64,000 nucleotides of DNA. It comes from an uncultured bacterium. GTDB lineage: Bacteria; Bacillota; Clostridia; Oscillospirales; Oscillospiraceae. Below, one piece after another: positions 34,744 to 43,402 of the stretch. A program made the translations under genes and the position numbers. Positions within the stretch are counted from its first letter, which is position 1. The number at the start of each line of letters is the position of its first letter. The notes beneath the pieces are model-generated. The model saw only the letters and a program-made list of their open reading frames with translations, had not been told where the DNA came from and ran no database searches. The DNA lies in contig CAMNQF010000004.1 in NCBI GenBank assembly GCA_946548895.1, forward strand, positions 1 to 64,000, read 5' to 3'.

Positions 34744-35087
34744 GGCAGTTTGAGCTGAAACGCGCCCTGTTTGGCGCGGACATCACCGCCCAGGTCACCG
34801 TGCTGGACGAAGGGGTGCAGGTCTCGGTTTTTGGCGGGACGCGGCCCCATATTGGCGCGGTCAGTGTGGTCAATATGGCCGCCGAAATATCCACAACCCA
34901 ATTTCCTGGTCATTGTGATGGGGTAGTGAGCCGTGCGTGGGCCAAGGCTCTGATGGAAGCGGGGTACAACCCCGCTGTTGTGACGGCGGGGATTCACTAT
35001 GACCAAATCAGTAAGGCCGATATTTGTACGGTGCTGGAACTGAATGACGGCCTGATCCGTTCGGCCTTAGAAAAAATACCAGATTAG
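34740..35087 (+). CDS. lpdD: LpdD-like protein (prenyl-FMN chaperone type)
   Basis: A 115-residue protein starting with GTG that overlaps the ubiX stop. Sequence and position fit the small third component (LpdD/subunit D) found with UbiD/UbiX in phenolic-acid decarboxylase operons, thought to help maturation or delivery of prenylated FMN. Visible features are GGTRPHIGAVSV and a C-terminal ICTVLELNDGLI. The assignment rests mostly on context, so the function is moderately supported. Confidence 0.6.
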   Translation: MRQFELKRALFGADITAQVTVLDEGVQVSVFGGTRPHIGAVSVVNMAAEISTTQFPGHCDGVVSRAWAKALMEAGYNPAVVTAGIHYDQISKADICTVLELNDGLIRSALEKIPD

Positions 35088-35117
35088 ATCGACTGATTTC
35101 ACAACTCTTTGATAAGC

Positions 35118-35273
35118 TCCGGCGGAGTAAGGGCCAACCTCCCAGAGCTTGTCATTGATCTGGGTGACACAGCCCGTGCCCGCCGGCGGGCGCTGCTGTG
35201 GATGGGCACGGCGGTTATCAGCGCAGGTATCGTGATCCGAGGCGGCCTGATGCTGTTCTTCCAGAAGAAATAG
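35118..35273 (+). pseudogene. C-terminal fragment with one membrane helix
   Basis: A frame without a credible start ends at TAG 35271-35273. It reads RANLPELVIDLGDTARARRR followed by a hydrophobic segment (ALLWMGTAVISAGIVIRGGL) and a short FFQKK tail, like the end of a single-pass membrane protein. No family was recognised. The rest of 35088-35434 holds only the terminator at 35306. Confidence 0.3.
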
Positions 35274-35305
35274 CGAAAAAACTTTTTTTATGATTCACAA
35301 GAAAG

Positions 35306-35344
35306 AGCGCTTCACCCCGCTTTGAGCAGGGTGAAGCGCTCCTT
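35306..35344. terminator. Bidirectional terminator between convergent operons
   Basis: The arms 35306-35317 and 35329-35340 pair perfectly over 12 bases. TTTT follows on the plus strand and a T-rich stretch lies farther out on the minus strand. It separates the UbiD operon (+) from the WXG/FtsK operon (-). Confidence 0.8.
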
Positions 35345-35434
35345 TTGGCCAGGTTCAGTTGGTGATGCGGCAACGACGCGCCCCCAGTCAATGTGCCCGT
35401 GAAAATTGCGGGGACGGGATGATGCCCCTCTTTT

Positions 35435-35677
35435 TCAATATAAAACGTCCGGGTCAATGGAGACCCCAAGCACTTCGAAAAAACGATCCGTCCCGGTCAT
35501 CAGACAGGCCTCCACGGCCTGCTTAATCTGCTCCTGCGATATTCCAGGGGGCAGCATCTCCCTGGGAACGGCGTGCCCGAACGCGCGCTGGTACCGCCGC
35601 TCCAATTCAAAGGCTTCCTGGTCGATTTCCGGCGCGGGCGTCTCTGTCAAACGCTTCATGAAAGATTCCATTCCCAT
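35435..35677 (-). CDS. Small protein downstream of the WXG-metallopeptidase (possible immunity protein)
   Basis: An 80-residue acidic, mostly helical protein (EIDQEAFELERRYQRAFGH, GISQEQIKQAVEACLMTG) with no signal peptide and no recognised domain. AAGGAGGT lies 9 bases before the ATG, so it is surely translated. It is the last gene of the WXG/FtsK operon and starts 7 bases after the metallopeptidase gene stops. A small gene directly behind a WXG-headed enzyme is the usual place for an immunity protein, but a chaperone is also possible. Confidence 0.65.
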   Translation of the reverse strand: MGMESFMKRLTETPAPEIDQEAFELERRYQRAFGHAVPREMLPPGISQEQIKQAVEACLMTGTDRFFEVLGVSIDPDVLY

Positions 35678-35684
35678 GCGTTCC

Positions 35685-36722
35685 TTACCTCCTTAAGACT
35701 CGGTTCAGCTCCTGGGGTTGCAGTGAGTCCATCATGTCAGAGAAAATTCCGAATGCGGTGGGGAACATATTGGAAAGCAATTCCAATTTCCAGCCCCCGC
35801 CCATAGACGCCTCAAAGAAATGGGCGAATGCTTCAGCTTGAAGCGCGCCGGCCCGCTGCCAGTACTCCCGCCGGTGTCCGTAGCGCCCGGCCAGCTGTCC
35901 GCTGGTGGTGGCGTCAATCAAATCAGAAAAGGAATGGGCCGCGTCCTGATAGAGGTAGCGCAGGAATTGATCCTGGCCACGATCATCCTGCTGCTGGAAC
36001 AGCCGCAATACATTCTCCCCGTCAGCCACCAGGGCAGCTCTGAATTCCTCCGTGTTGGACAGGTGTCCTTGGCAGCCTGTGGCGGTGTGGTCAATCATAT
36101 GCCCCAACTCATGGAAGTATGTGGAACCCGCTCCCCTGGGATTGCTGGCGTCGGCCCCCGCGTTGTAGTACACCCCCCGCGGATGGCCTTCACGGTCCCG
36201 CGGGGCGTAGTGCGGCGTCTCAGATGTGGGATAGTCCGCATCACGAATGACCAGGCTTTCCGCAAACCGGTCAAATACCTTCCGCGCGTTTGGCTGCGCG
36301 TTTTCATAGCGCGCCGTGATTACCTCGGGGTAGCCCGCCGGCGCTTTCCCGTTGACCCATACGCCCAAATTGTCCTGCACATAGGTCTCCGCCCGGGCGG
36401 CGGCGTTTCCCCCGGGAAGCTGGGAACCGCCCGCGCCGGAGCCGTTTCCAAGGTTGAGATTCTCATATTCCCGCAGGCTGTCGGCCAGCATCAGGACGGA
36501 CTTTTCTCCCAGCAGCAAGGTCTTCGCCACGCTCCTGAGGGCCGAATTGCACTCCCGGAGGATATCGCCCAGCTCCTGGTATTTTTTGTCGCCCCACCCG
36601 GCCCCAAGCTGCCGGTACCTCAGGGCCAGGGAGTTCCGGGTTCCCTCAACGCGGTTGGCCGTCGCGTTCAATTTCCCCGCCGTGTCCAACAGGCCGGCGT
36701 AATCGGCGTTTACCCCGCTCAC
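35685..36722 (-). CDS. WXG100-headed putative zinc metallopeptidase (secreted effector candidate)
   Basis: A 345-residue protein of two parts. Residues about 1-90 form a WXG100-like helical hairpin (RYRQLGAGWGDKKYQELG) closely matching the small proteins upstream in the operon. After a Gly/Ser linker (90-108) comes a domain with the zinc site HELGHMIDH at 204-212 and a later EAFAHFFEA that could supply the third ligand, as in anthrax-lethal-factor-like peptidases. There is no signal peptide, consistent with type VII-style export through the N-terminal hairpin. Its start overlaps the ATPase gene end. It may be a toxin or a processing protease. Confidence 0.75.
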   Translation of the reverse strand: MSGVNADYAGLLDTAGKLNATANRVEGTRNSLALRYRQLGAGWGDKKYQELGDILRECNSALRSVAKTLLLGEKSVLMLADSLREYENLNLGNGSGAGGSQLPGGNAAARAETYVQDNLGVWVNGKAPAGYPEVITARYENAQPNARKVFDRFAESLVIRDADYPTSETPHYAPRDREGHPRGVYYNAGADASNPRGAGSTYFHELGHMIDHTATGCQGHLSNTEEFRAALVADGENVLRLFQQQDDRGQDQFLRYLYQDAAHSFSDLIDATTSGQLAGRYGHRREYWQRAGALQAEAFAHFFEASMGGGWKLELLSNMFPTAFGIFSDMMDSLQPQELNRVLRR

Positions 36723-39700
36723 GGCTCAACCGCTCCCTCCTGGTTGGCCGGGAAGGCTTCGGACAAAAAGCGTTTCAGTTCGGCGGGTGAGGGCGCGGTA
36801 TAGGGCTTCAGCTGGAACAGGTTTTTCACACCGTCGGTGAAATAGACGGTGTTCTCCCGCAGGCCCGCGACCGAAACATTTTCGATCAGGTTTTCCGCGT
36901 CGCTGTCGCCGAGAGAAAAGACGATCCGTTCGGGGAACCGGCTCAAAACATTTTCCCCATAGTGCATGGTCTCCCTCACGGTCTGGTATTCCAGGCAGGT
37001 GACGACAAAGTGTATCCCAAAGCCCGAGCCGTCCCCCACCAGCTTGAGCAGCTTTTCGCCGGTGTTCAGATTGCCGCCGCTGGCCCGGTTGGCAAACATA
37101 CTGTTGATCGCCGCAAAGGGGTCGGCGGAAGCTTCCTCGGGCTCCTGCGCGGGTATGTCGTCCGCATATTCCGACTCGTCGATGATGTCGCCCTTGAGCA
37201 TGGCTTTGACAATGTCCAGGAACTGAAGGTTCCGAATGACCACAAAAACAGTTTGGTTTCCGCCCTGTTTCTTCCACTGCGTGTATTTGTCGTAGATCTC
37301 GCCGATGAAGCGGATGATGTCCCCTCTGGTGTAAGCCACTTTGAATCGGTCTCCGGCACAGAGCAGCGCGTTGTAGAACTCCAGCGCTGTCTCGTCGCCC
37401 ACCAGCTGGTCCCCGTCTATGCAATAGACGGAGGCGTTCTCGTTGAGCAGGGCGGAGATCATATAATTCCCGGATATTGTGCTCGCCATTTTCTCGTTCG
37501 AGCCGCAGATCAGCAGGTTGTGCTTTCGCTTCCTGTCGACGCGGATGGCGAAGGGCGGGGCGACCTTAATCAGTTCTCCCATATGGATGACGGCGGGAGT
37601 TTCCCGGGTCAGGCCGATGCCGTTCCGGGTGAAATAATCCAGCAGGCGGACCGTCCTGCTGCCCTCGAAGACTTGGAGGGTGCAGGGATAATCGGGGAAC
37701 GCGTTGCTGATGGTTTCCAGGTATTCCCGCATGGTGTCCTTGTCGCAGAAGGCGGCCCGGAACCCGATGTTTTCCTGTTCCGTGTAGTCCAGGTTCATCA
37801 CGGCCGTGCCGATGGGGCCCTTCATCATGGCGAGGGCCCTCTGGTTGTGCTCGTCGGAAAACAGGTACCTGGCGTCGTCCTCTCCGCACTTCAGGCCTAT
37901 CCGAATCCGCATCTGCTCGATGGTGCCTCTGGACAGGGACAGGTCCGTGATTACCTTGGTGGACTGCGTCGCCATCAGGAGATGGATCCCAAAGGCGCGC
38001 CCCTCGGTGACAATTCTCTTTGCCAGTTCCGCGCAGTTCATCGCCACTTTCCTGTTGCTGGAGTCGTTGAACAGAATCTGGAACTCATCCATGATGACCA
38101 GAATGCGGGGGAGGGGCAGGCCGCTGGCACGGATGTAGCCGCGCAGGCTTGTCTGCCCCGCTTCCTTGAACAGCGCGCCCCTGCGCTCCATCTCGCTGAC
38201 AAGGTTTTCCAGGATGCTCTCGCCAAATTCCTGCATGGCGTCCAGGGCCAGCAGCTTGATGTGCGGCAGCTTGACCGACTCGTACACTTTGAACTCCGTA
38301 CCGCTTTTAAAGTCCATCAGGTAGAGGTTGAGCTGGTCCGGGCCGTAATGGAGCATACCGCTCATAATGAGGGCGTGGAGCAGGGTGGATTTTCCCGACC
38401 CGGTGGCGCCCGCGATCAGCCCGTGGTGGGAGGAGCCCTCGCCAATCACCAGGTCCACGACGGCGTCCCCGTCGCCCACGCCGACGGGGATGCGCAGCGA
38501 CTCCGAGGAGTCCCTGGAGAACAGGTTCCGGGATATGATGTCCCGGAACGACAGCCCCTGCTTTTTGAGCTGCTCGCTCTTGCGCGCGTAATCCTCTATG
38601 AACTCATCCGTGGCCGTACTGGACAGCCCATGGGGCAGGTTGACCGGCAGATTATAGGGCAGCAGGCAGTAGCGGCCGTTTTTCCGATCCACCATGACGC
38701 AGTGCTGCTGAAGCCGTTCCAGCCGCTCGTCGATGCTGTCGTAACGGGAATAGGTGATCTCGGGATTGTAGCACAGAATGGTGAAAATGCCGCACTTGTT
38801 GCCGTTCCTCAGAATGTTTGCCAGCATATCCAGGCTTCTGCCATCCATGCCGCTGGGGAAATCGTACAGCACCAGCAAAGTGACGGCCTCCGCGCGGCTG
38901 GGGGTGTTCAAATTGTAGTCCAGGATGTCTTTGTAGCGGTTGCCCAGTTTCTCCTGGATGAATTGATCGATCTGGGCGTTGAGCGACTGGAGCCGCTCCA
39001 GCATGGCGTCCGAATTGGTATAGATCTTTTGGTCAAAGGTCTCCGGGCAGCGCTTTCGGAAATCCAGGAAGGGGAGGATGCTGTTGCCCCGCTGCTCCGC
39101 GTCAAATACGCATATATTCGCCTTTGTCACCGGCATGAAGGACAGGAAGCTCCAAATCACATGGTGGGTGAAGGCGGTCATCTCCGCCTTGGCCGCTTCA
39201 GGACAGTTTAAAAACAGGTTGAAGCTGTTTTTGAGGTCGAAGGTCAGGGGCAGCTCTACATAACCCGTCTGGTCCGCCTGGGCGTTTTCCACCCCGAATT
39301 TGTCCAGGATCTGCTGATAGCCAACGCTGTCGGAGAAAATATCCGCGGGATAGAGCACATTCCCCAGCGTGATGCTGGATGGAAACGGGGCCCTGACATC
39401 CGGCACCCGGGCATAGTCCCGCTCATAATTCCGCATAATCTCGCAGATATGGGTGATGTGCGCCTCCAAATCCACGGAATCCCTGGTTTCCACCAGCTTT
39501 TTAATGAGGGGCGGGAAGGCGATGCCCCGGTTTTTGAGGCCCTCAAAGATCAGCATATATTTGCTGAAAAACTTGTCAAACTCAGCCTTGTCCGGCATGG
39601 AAAAGCAGACCAGGGGCAGGCCATGCAGCAGGAAACTCCGCCCGCTCTGTGTCACCGTTGTGGACAGCTCCTGCACAGACGTGAGGTTTCGGATGAATTC

Positions 39701-41143
39701 TTCGGACTGCGTCCCCTCATGCTCCGTGCTGCGGGAGATCATCACGTAGATGCCGCACCGGGCGCCGTTGCGGAGGATGTTGCGCAATTCCGCCAGGGTG
39801 CGCTCGTCAAACCCCTTGGGGAAATCGTAGAGCATCAGCAGCTCTGCCTGGGCCGTATAGTCCGGGTTTTCCCGCTCATAATCGAATACCGTCTGATATT
39901 GGGTCCCGAGGCGCTCCTGAAGGGTTGTCTCAATTTTCTCATTCAGTTTTGCGATTTTTACGGATATATCCTCGCTGTTGATGTATATTTTTTCCCCAAA
40001 CAGCTCTGGAAGTTTTTTCTTTGCGTCAAAGAAGGGGAAGACGCTGTTGCCCCTGTTTTCGGGGTCCACCACCGAGTAGGTGAGCCGGGACACGGGAAGG
40101 GCGGAGAGGAAGCCGAACATCAGCGCGTGGGTAAAGCTCTGCACGGCGCTGGCGCTGCTGCCGTCGCCGGCAATCATCCATACGGGCGCGTCTGTGGTGG
40201 ACATGGCGACCGGAAGCCTGATCACACCCTGGTCCGTCAGCAGGCCGGCGCATTTGTCCTGGATGACCGAGGCCACAATTTTGGATTCCACAAAGTAATT
40301 CACCGGATAGTCCAGGAAGCATATGTCCAGTATCCCATCCTGGACCGTTCCGCTGCCATTGACCTTGAACGCGCTGGATATGTAGCGCTGGGTGAACTCC
40401 TGCAAATATGCCACGAACTCATCCGGGAGGATTTCGTCCAGATTGGAGCAGATTTTTCCGGCCACCTCGTCCAGCTGGGCGTGATAACGGTCCTCCAGCG
40501 CGGCGAGCTCTTTTCGGTGCCGCTCCAGCAGCGCGGTCCGCTGGACCGTGGTTTGCCGCCTGATGGCGGCGGTGTTTTCCGTGATGATGGGCGGCAGCTC
40601 CCGCTCCATTTCCGTCACAAAGGCGGCCACTGTGTTGCGCAGGATAATCAGATCCTCGTAGTCCTGCCGCCGCTGGCTCGAAAAAATAAAATTCAGCCCG
40701 TTCAGCAGTCCCGGGAGGATGTACTCGGAATACTTCCGAAACAGGACGTTGTAGTTGCGCTGTATTTCGGCCAGGGTATCAAAGTAGTTGGTGGCGCCGC
40801 TGTATGATTCGTCCGTCGTGCCGGCAAGCATCGCTTCCTTGCGCACCTTGGTTTTGCTATAATATTTGTCGATGCTGGACAGCTGCCGGTCCAGCTTTGT
40901 CACATCCGTGAGAATCCTTTTCGCGTCCCTGATGGCGTTTTGCGACTTTTGCCGCACCAATTCGCACTTGGCCTTGCAGTCGGCGTCCAGGCTGTCCAGC
41001 TGGGCGCTTTGGGTGCGCTTCAGCTTCTCCTGTTCGTCCGCGTGGGCCCTCTGCGCCGCGCCGATCATATTCTCCGCACTGTCCGCGAAGGAATTCAGGT
41101 CGGCCACCAACGCAATGATTTCACCCTGCGATACTGCCTGCAT
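36719..41143 (-). CDS. Four-module FtsK/EssC-like ATPase
   Basis: A 1474-residue ATPase. Residues 1-270 are largely coiled coil (AHADEQEKLKRTQSAQL, RTALLERHRKELAALEDRY). Four ATPase-like modules follow, near 285-600, 610-880, 880-1180 and 1185-1474. Modules one and two are clear internal repeats (ENRGNSVFPFFDAKKKLPE against EQRGNSILPFLDFRKRCPE) but lack a P-loop. Module three has Walker A GATGSGKST (about 911), Walker B ILVIMDEFQ and ATQSTK. Module four has a decayed CGSNEKMAS. Unlike EssC/YukB there is no FHA domain and no membrane helix. It probably drives export or remodelling of WXG proteins encoded alongside. Confidence 0.85.
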   Translation of the reverse strand: MQAVSQGEIIALVADLNSFADSAENMIGAAQRAHADEQEKLKRTQSAQLDSLDADCKAKCELVRQKSQNAIRDAKRILTDVTKLDRQLSSIDKYYSKTKVRKEAMLAGTTDESYSGATNYFDTLAEIQRNYNVLFRKYSEYILPGLLNGLNFIFSSQRRQDYEDLIILRNTVAAFVTEMERELPPIITENTAAIRRQTTVQRTALLERHRKELAALEDRYHAQLDEVAGKICSNLDEILPDEFVAYLQEFTQRYISSAFKVNGSGTVQDGILDICFLDYPVNYFVESKIVASVIQDKCAGLLTDQGVIRLPVAMSTTDAPVWMIAGDGSSASAVQSFTHALMFGFLSALPVSRLTYSVVDPENRGNSVFPFFDAKKKLPELFGEKIYINSEDISVKIAKLNEKIETTLQERLGTQYQTVFDYERENPDYTAQAELLMLYDFPKGFDERTLAELRNILRNGARCGIYVMISRSTEHEGTQSEEFIRNLTSVQELSTTVTQSGRSFLLHGLPLVCFSMPDKAEFDKFFSKYMLIFEGLKNRGIAFPPLIKKLVETRDSVDLEAHITHICEIMRNYERDYARVPDVRAPFPSSITLGNVLYPADIFSDSVGYQQILDKFGVENAQADQTGYVELPLTFDLKNSFNLFLNCPEAAKAEMTAFTHHVIWSFLSFMPVTKANICVFDAEQRGNSILPFLDFRKRCPETFDQKIYTNSDAMLERLQSLNAQIDQFIQEKLGNRYKDILDYNLNTPSRAEAVTLLVLYDFPSGMDGRSLDMLANILRNGNKCGIFTILCYNPEITYSRYDSIDERLERLQQHCVMVDRKNGRYCLLPYNLPVNLPHGLSSTATDEFIEDYARKSEQLKKQGLSFRDIISRNLFSRDSSESLRIPVGVGDGDAVVDLVIGEGSSHHGLIAGATGSGKSTLLHALIMSGMLHYGPDQLNLYLMDFKSGTEFKVYESVKLPHIKLLALDAMQEFGESILENLVSEMERRGALFKEAGQTSLRGYIRASGLPLPRILVIMDEFQILFNDSSNRKVAMNCAELAKRIVTEGRAFGIHLLMATQSTKVITDLSLSRGTIEQMRIRIGLKCGEDDARYLFSDEHNQRALAMMKGPIGTAVMNLDYTEQENIGFRAAFCDKDTMREYLETISNAFPDYPCTLQVFEGSRTVRLLDYFTRNGIGLTRETPAVIHMGELIKVAPPFAIRVDRKRKHNLLICGSNEKMASTISGNYMISALLNENASVYCIDGDQLVGDETALEFYNALLCAGDRFKVAYTRGDIIRFIGEIYDKYTQWKKQGGNQTVFVVIRNLQFLDIVKAMLKGDIIDESEYADDIPAQEPEEASADPFAAINSMFANRASGGNLNTGEKLLKLVGDGSGFGIHFVVTCLEYQTVRETMHYGENVLSRFPERIVFSLGDSDAENLIENVSVAGLRENTVYFTDGVKNLFQLKPYTAPSPAELKRFLSEAFPANQEGAVEP

Positions 41144-41164
41144 CGCTTCCCCCTCCTCCTGCGC

Positions 41165-42319
41165 TTATTTCTCCTCCAGTTCGTACTTGCAGATTCCCCC
41201 GTCCCGGCACTGCTTCTTTCCGAAGCCGACCACGAGGGAGCTGGTAATTTGCAGCGGATAGCTGAAGATCTCTACCATTTCGCCGCCAATTCTGGGGTCG
41301 CTGGTGTTGCAGATCACCGTGTACTGCTTGAGGTGGTTCAGCACCCTGGGGATGTAGTCCTCACTGGACTGGTTCAGCAGGTCGATGATGATCTTGATGC
41401 CGATGGTGGTGATAAAATTGATGTCCACAGATATGCCCGGCTCAAATTTCAGCCCTTCCGTATTTTCCTGATTGGAATAGATGTGGTGGTTAGCCTGGAT
41501 CCTGGCGGAAATGTTCCCGCCGTCGCCCAGGGCGCACTCATAGCAGGGCATTCCTTTGCCGGGGATGTGGTAAAAAATCTCTCCGGCGTAGGCGCGCTCC
41601 CAGAAACCGATGGAGATGAAGTAGGCGGAATAGTAAATGCTGATGCGGTTGGTGTATACGTCCGCCGCCCGGTTGTCAGCGCACCCCACGAACACGGTGT
41701 CCCCGGGGGTGCAGAACTCGTCCAGTTGAGCTTTCGGGAGGTTCTGGACAATCCCCTCAAATTTGGCGACCTGAACGCTGGGATTGATATTTTTCAGCTT
41801 TCGCTCCAGGGCGTTGATCTTCAAATCTCCGGCGTCTTCAAGCCCGCACTGGTGCCGGCAGATATTGTGGTACTCTACAATATCCGGGTCCGCCAGCAAA
41901 AAGCTGCCCACACCGGCCCGGGCCAGCTCCATGGCCACCAGGCTGCCCACCGACCCGCAGCCCAGGATGACCGCTTTCTTCCGGCTCATGACGTCGGTTT
42001 CGAGAATGCCTTTGTTGCGGGAGAAAATACTCTGATACAGGCCGTAGGACTCTACGCGGAGCCGCTTGCCCCCGTCGTAGAAGTCAATGCCATCCGCGGT
42101 CCGCACGGCGGACAAGCCGTCTTCCCGCGGCGCGCTGCCGGCGGGCAGCACGTCACAGAGGTAATCGCCCCGGCCCTCCAGCGCCGCGGGATACACGCTG
42201 TAGATGTACGTGTCGGGCCAATAGCGCCCGTACAACTTGTCCATATTGGCGTCTTTCAGCTGTTCCTCTGAGATAAAAACACTCTTTTCGATCTCGTCAT
42301 GAAAAAAATTTTCCATCAT
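41165..42319 (-). CDS. ThiF/MoeB-type E1-like adenylating enzyme
   Basis: A 384-residue protein of the E1/ThiF/MoeB superfamily, which adenylates the C-terminus of ubiquitin-like proteins and passes it to a cysteine. The Rossmann nucleotide site is VILGCGSVGSLV (118-129), with LLADPDIVEYHNICRHQ giving the acidic and Arg-finger residues and K167 downstream. CYEC (259-262) and CRDGGIC near the end may bind zinc or include the catalytic Cys. The first 110 residues are an extra domain of unknown role. Its ATG overlaps the JAMM gene stop (ATGA) and an E2-like gene lies upstream, so it likely works in a conjugation pathway. Confidence 0.85.
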   Translation of the reverse strand: MMENFFHDEIEKSVFISEEQLKDANMDKLYGRYWPDTYIYSVYPAALEGRGDYLCDVLPAGSAPREDGLSAVRTADGIDFYDGGKRLRVESYGLYQSIFSRNKGILETDVMSRKKAVILGCGSVGSLVAMELARAGVGSFLLADPDIVEYHNICRHQCGLEDAGDLKINALERKLKNINPSVQVAKFEGIVQNLPKAQLDEFCTPGDTVFVGCADNRAADVYTNRISIYYSAYFISIGFWERAYAGEIFYHIPGKGMPCYECALGDGGNISARIQANHHIYSNQENTEGLKFEPGISVDINFITTIGIKIIIDLLNQSSEDYIPRVLNHLKQYTVICNTSDPRIGGEMVEIFSYPLQITSSLVVGFGKKQCRDGGICKYELEEK

Positions 42320-43326
42320 TTTTCCTCACCTCTGCCTGGTTTAAAGGATCTCAGCACACTGCCCAGCAGCGTCCTGCCGCTGTGCCCGCCCTGCCCCCAG
42401 GGAGACGCAGGGGCGGGTTGCCGTTCGCCGGTGGGCTGCCGGTCCCCTTGATGATAGAGCTTTTCAATCAACCCATCTTCGTAGGCGTAATTGTTGCCGC
42501 GATATTGGAAAAAGACCATATCATTTGCCTCAGAATAGGCAAAGCACACTTTCAGAACGCCGCTTACCGTGTCCTGGAGCAGGGCGACGACAGCTCCCTG
42601 TTGGACCACCGACATCTGGATATGAAGCTGTTCGGTCATGAAAACGATGTCGGATAAGATGACGTTGATGATCTTTTCCCGTACGACCTCGTCATTCTCG
42701 GTGGGCAGCGCGATTTTTTGATCCAGCAGCCGGTCCTCAAAAAGCGGCTTGAGGGTATCCATGAAGGAACTCAGGCTGATGGACGGCTGGAACTCAGCCG
42801 GACGCTGGAGCTGGGAGATATTCCGCATAATCCGCTCAAAATGCTCCGGGGACTTCAGCTGCATATACTTTGCCGGGATAAGGTCATCCCCGACCTGGTA
42901 GGAAATCTTGGCGTACTGGCAGGGCTGCCCCACATGGTACATTGTGATCCGAAATTTTGGATCAATGTTCACCAGCGCGGATATAGCCCCTTCCGGCCTC
43001 ATTCTGGCGTACTTCGAGTTGGTCCCGTTGTCCGTTGTGGAGAACGAATCAAAGGACCCGGGATGCCTGTGCCACAATCCGATGAGGGCCAGCTTCTCCT
43101 GATAGAGGTTGGCCACCTTGTTAATCAGGTGCTGGGTGTACTGCTGATCATATTCGAAATACGCCACTTCGAACACGGATTTGGGGCCTGGGTCGATGGC
43201 CTCGATGATATACCATGTATCATGCTCCACCGCGCCCAGGAACAGGCCGCCGGTCTCGGTCTTGATTTTCTCCGCGGTCTCGGCCATGACGCCGGCGTAG
43301 GCCCTATTGGAAAACACGACTTTCAT
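42316..43326 (-). CDS. JAB/JAMM metallopeptidase-domain protein
   Basis: A 336-residue protein with an N-terminal MPN/JAMM isopeptidase domain (about 1-130). The full zinc motif is present with exact spacing: Glu24 in KTETGGLF, His86 and His88 in LWHRHPGSF, Ser96 and Asp99 in FSTTDN. Such enzymes process or remove ubiquitin-like tags. The C-terminal 200 residues are of unknown fold and end in a disordered Pro/Gly-rich tail. The ATG at 43326 is preferred, with AGGAG about 9 bases upstream; a GTG two codons earlier is too close. It overlaps the E1-like gene. Confidence 0.85.
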   Translation of the reverse strand: MKVVFSNRAYAGVMAETAEKIKTETGGLFLGAVEHDTWYIIEAIDPGPKSVFEVAYFEYDQQYTQHLINKVANLYQEKLALIGLWHRHPGSFDSFSTTDNGTNSKYARMRPEGAISALVNIDPKFRITMYHVGQPCQYAKISYQVGDDLIPAKYMQLKSPEHFERIMRNISQLQRPAEFQPSISLSSFMDTLKPLFEDRLLDQKIALPTENDEVVREKIINVILSDIVFMTEQLHIQMSVVQQGAVVALLQDTVSGVLKVCFAYSEANDMVFFQYRGNNYAYEDGLIEKLYHQGDRQPTGERQPAPASPWGQGGHSGRTLLGSVLRSFKPGRGEEK

Positions 43327-43402
43327 GTCCACACTCTCCTGTTATCAGAAAAAGTGCCCAGCCATATGGGTTACGGCTGGACACTTAAATCGTATCTGGG
43401 TA

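Noticed and set aside
35218-35469. Minus-strand open frame across the terminator near 35306
   Set aside because: It runs through a strong terminator stem, has no ribosome site and no protein-like pattern.
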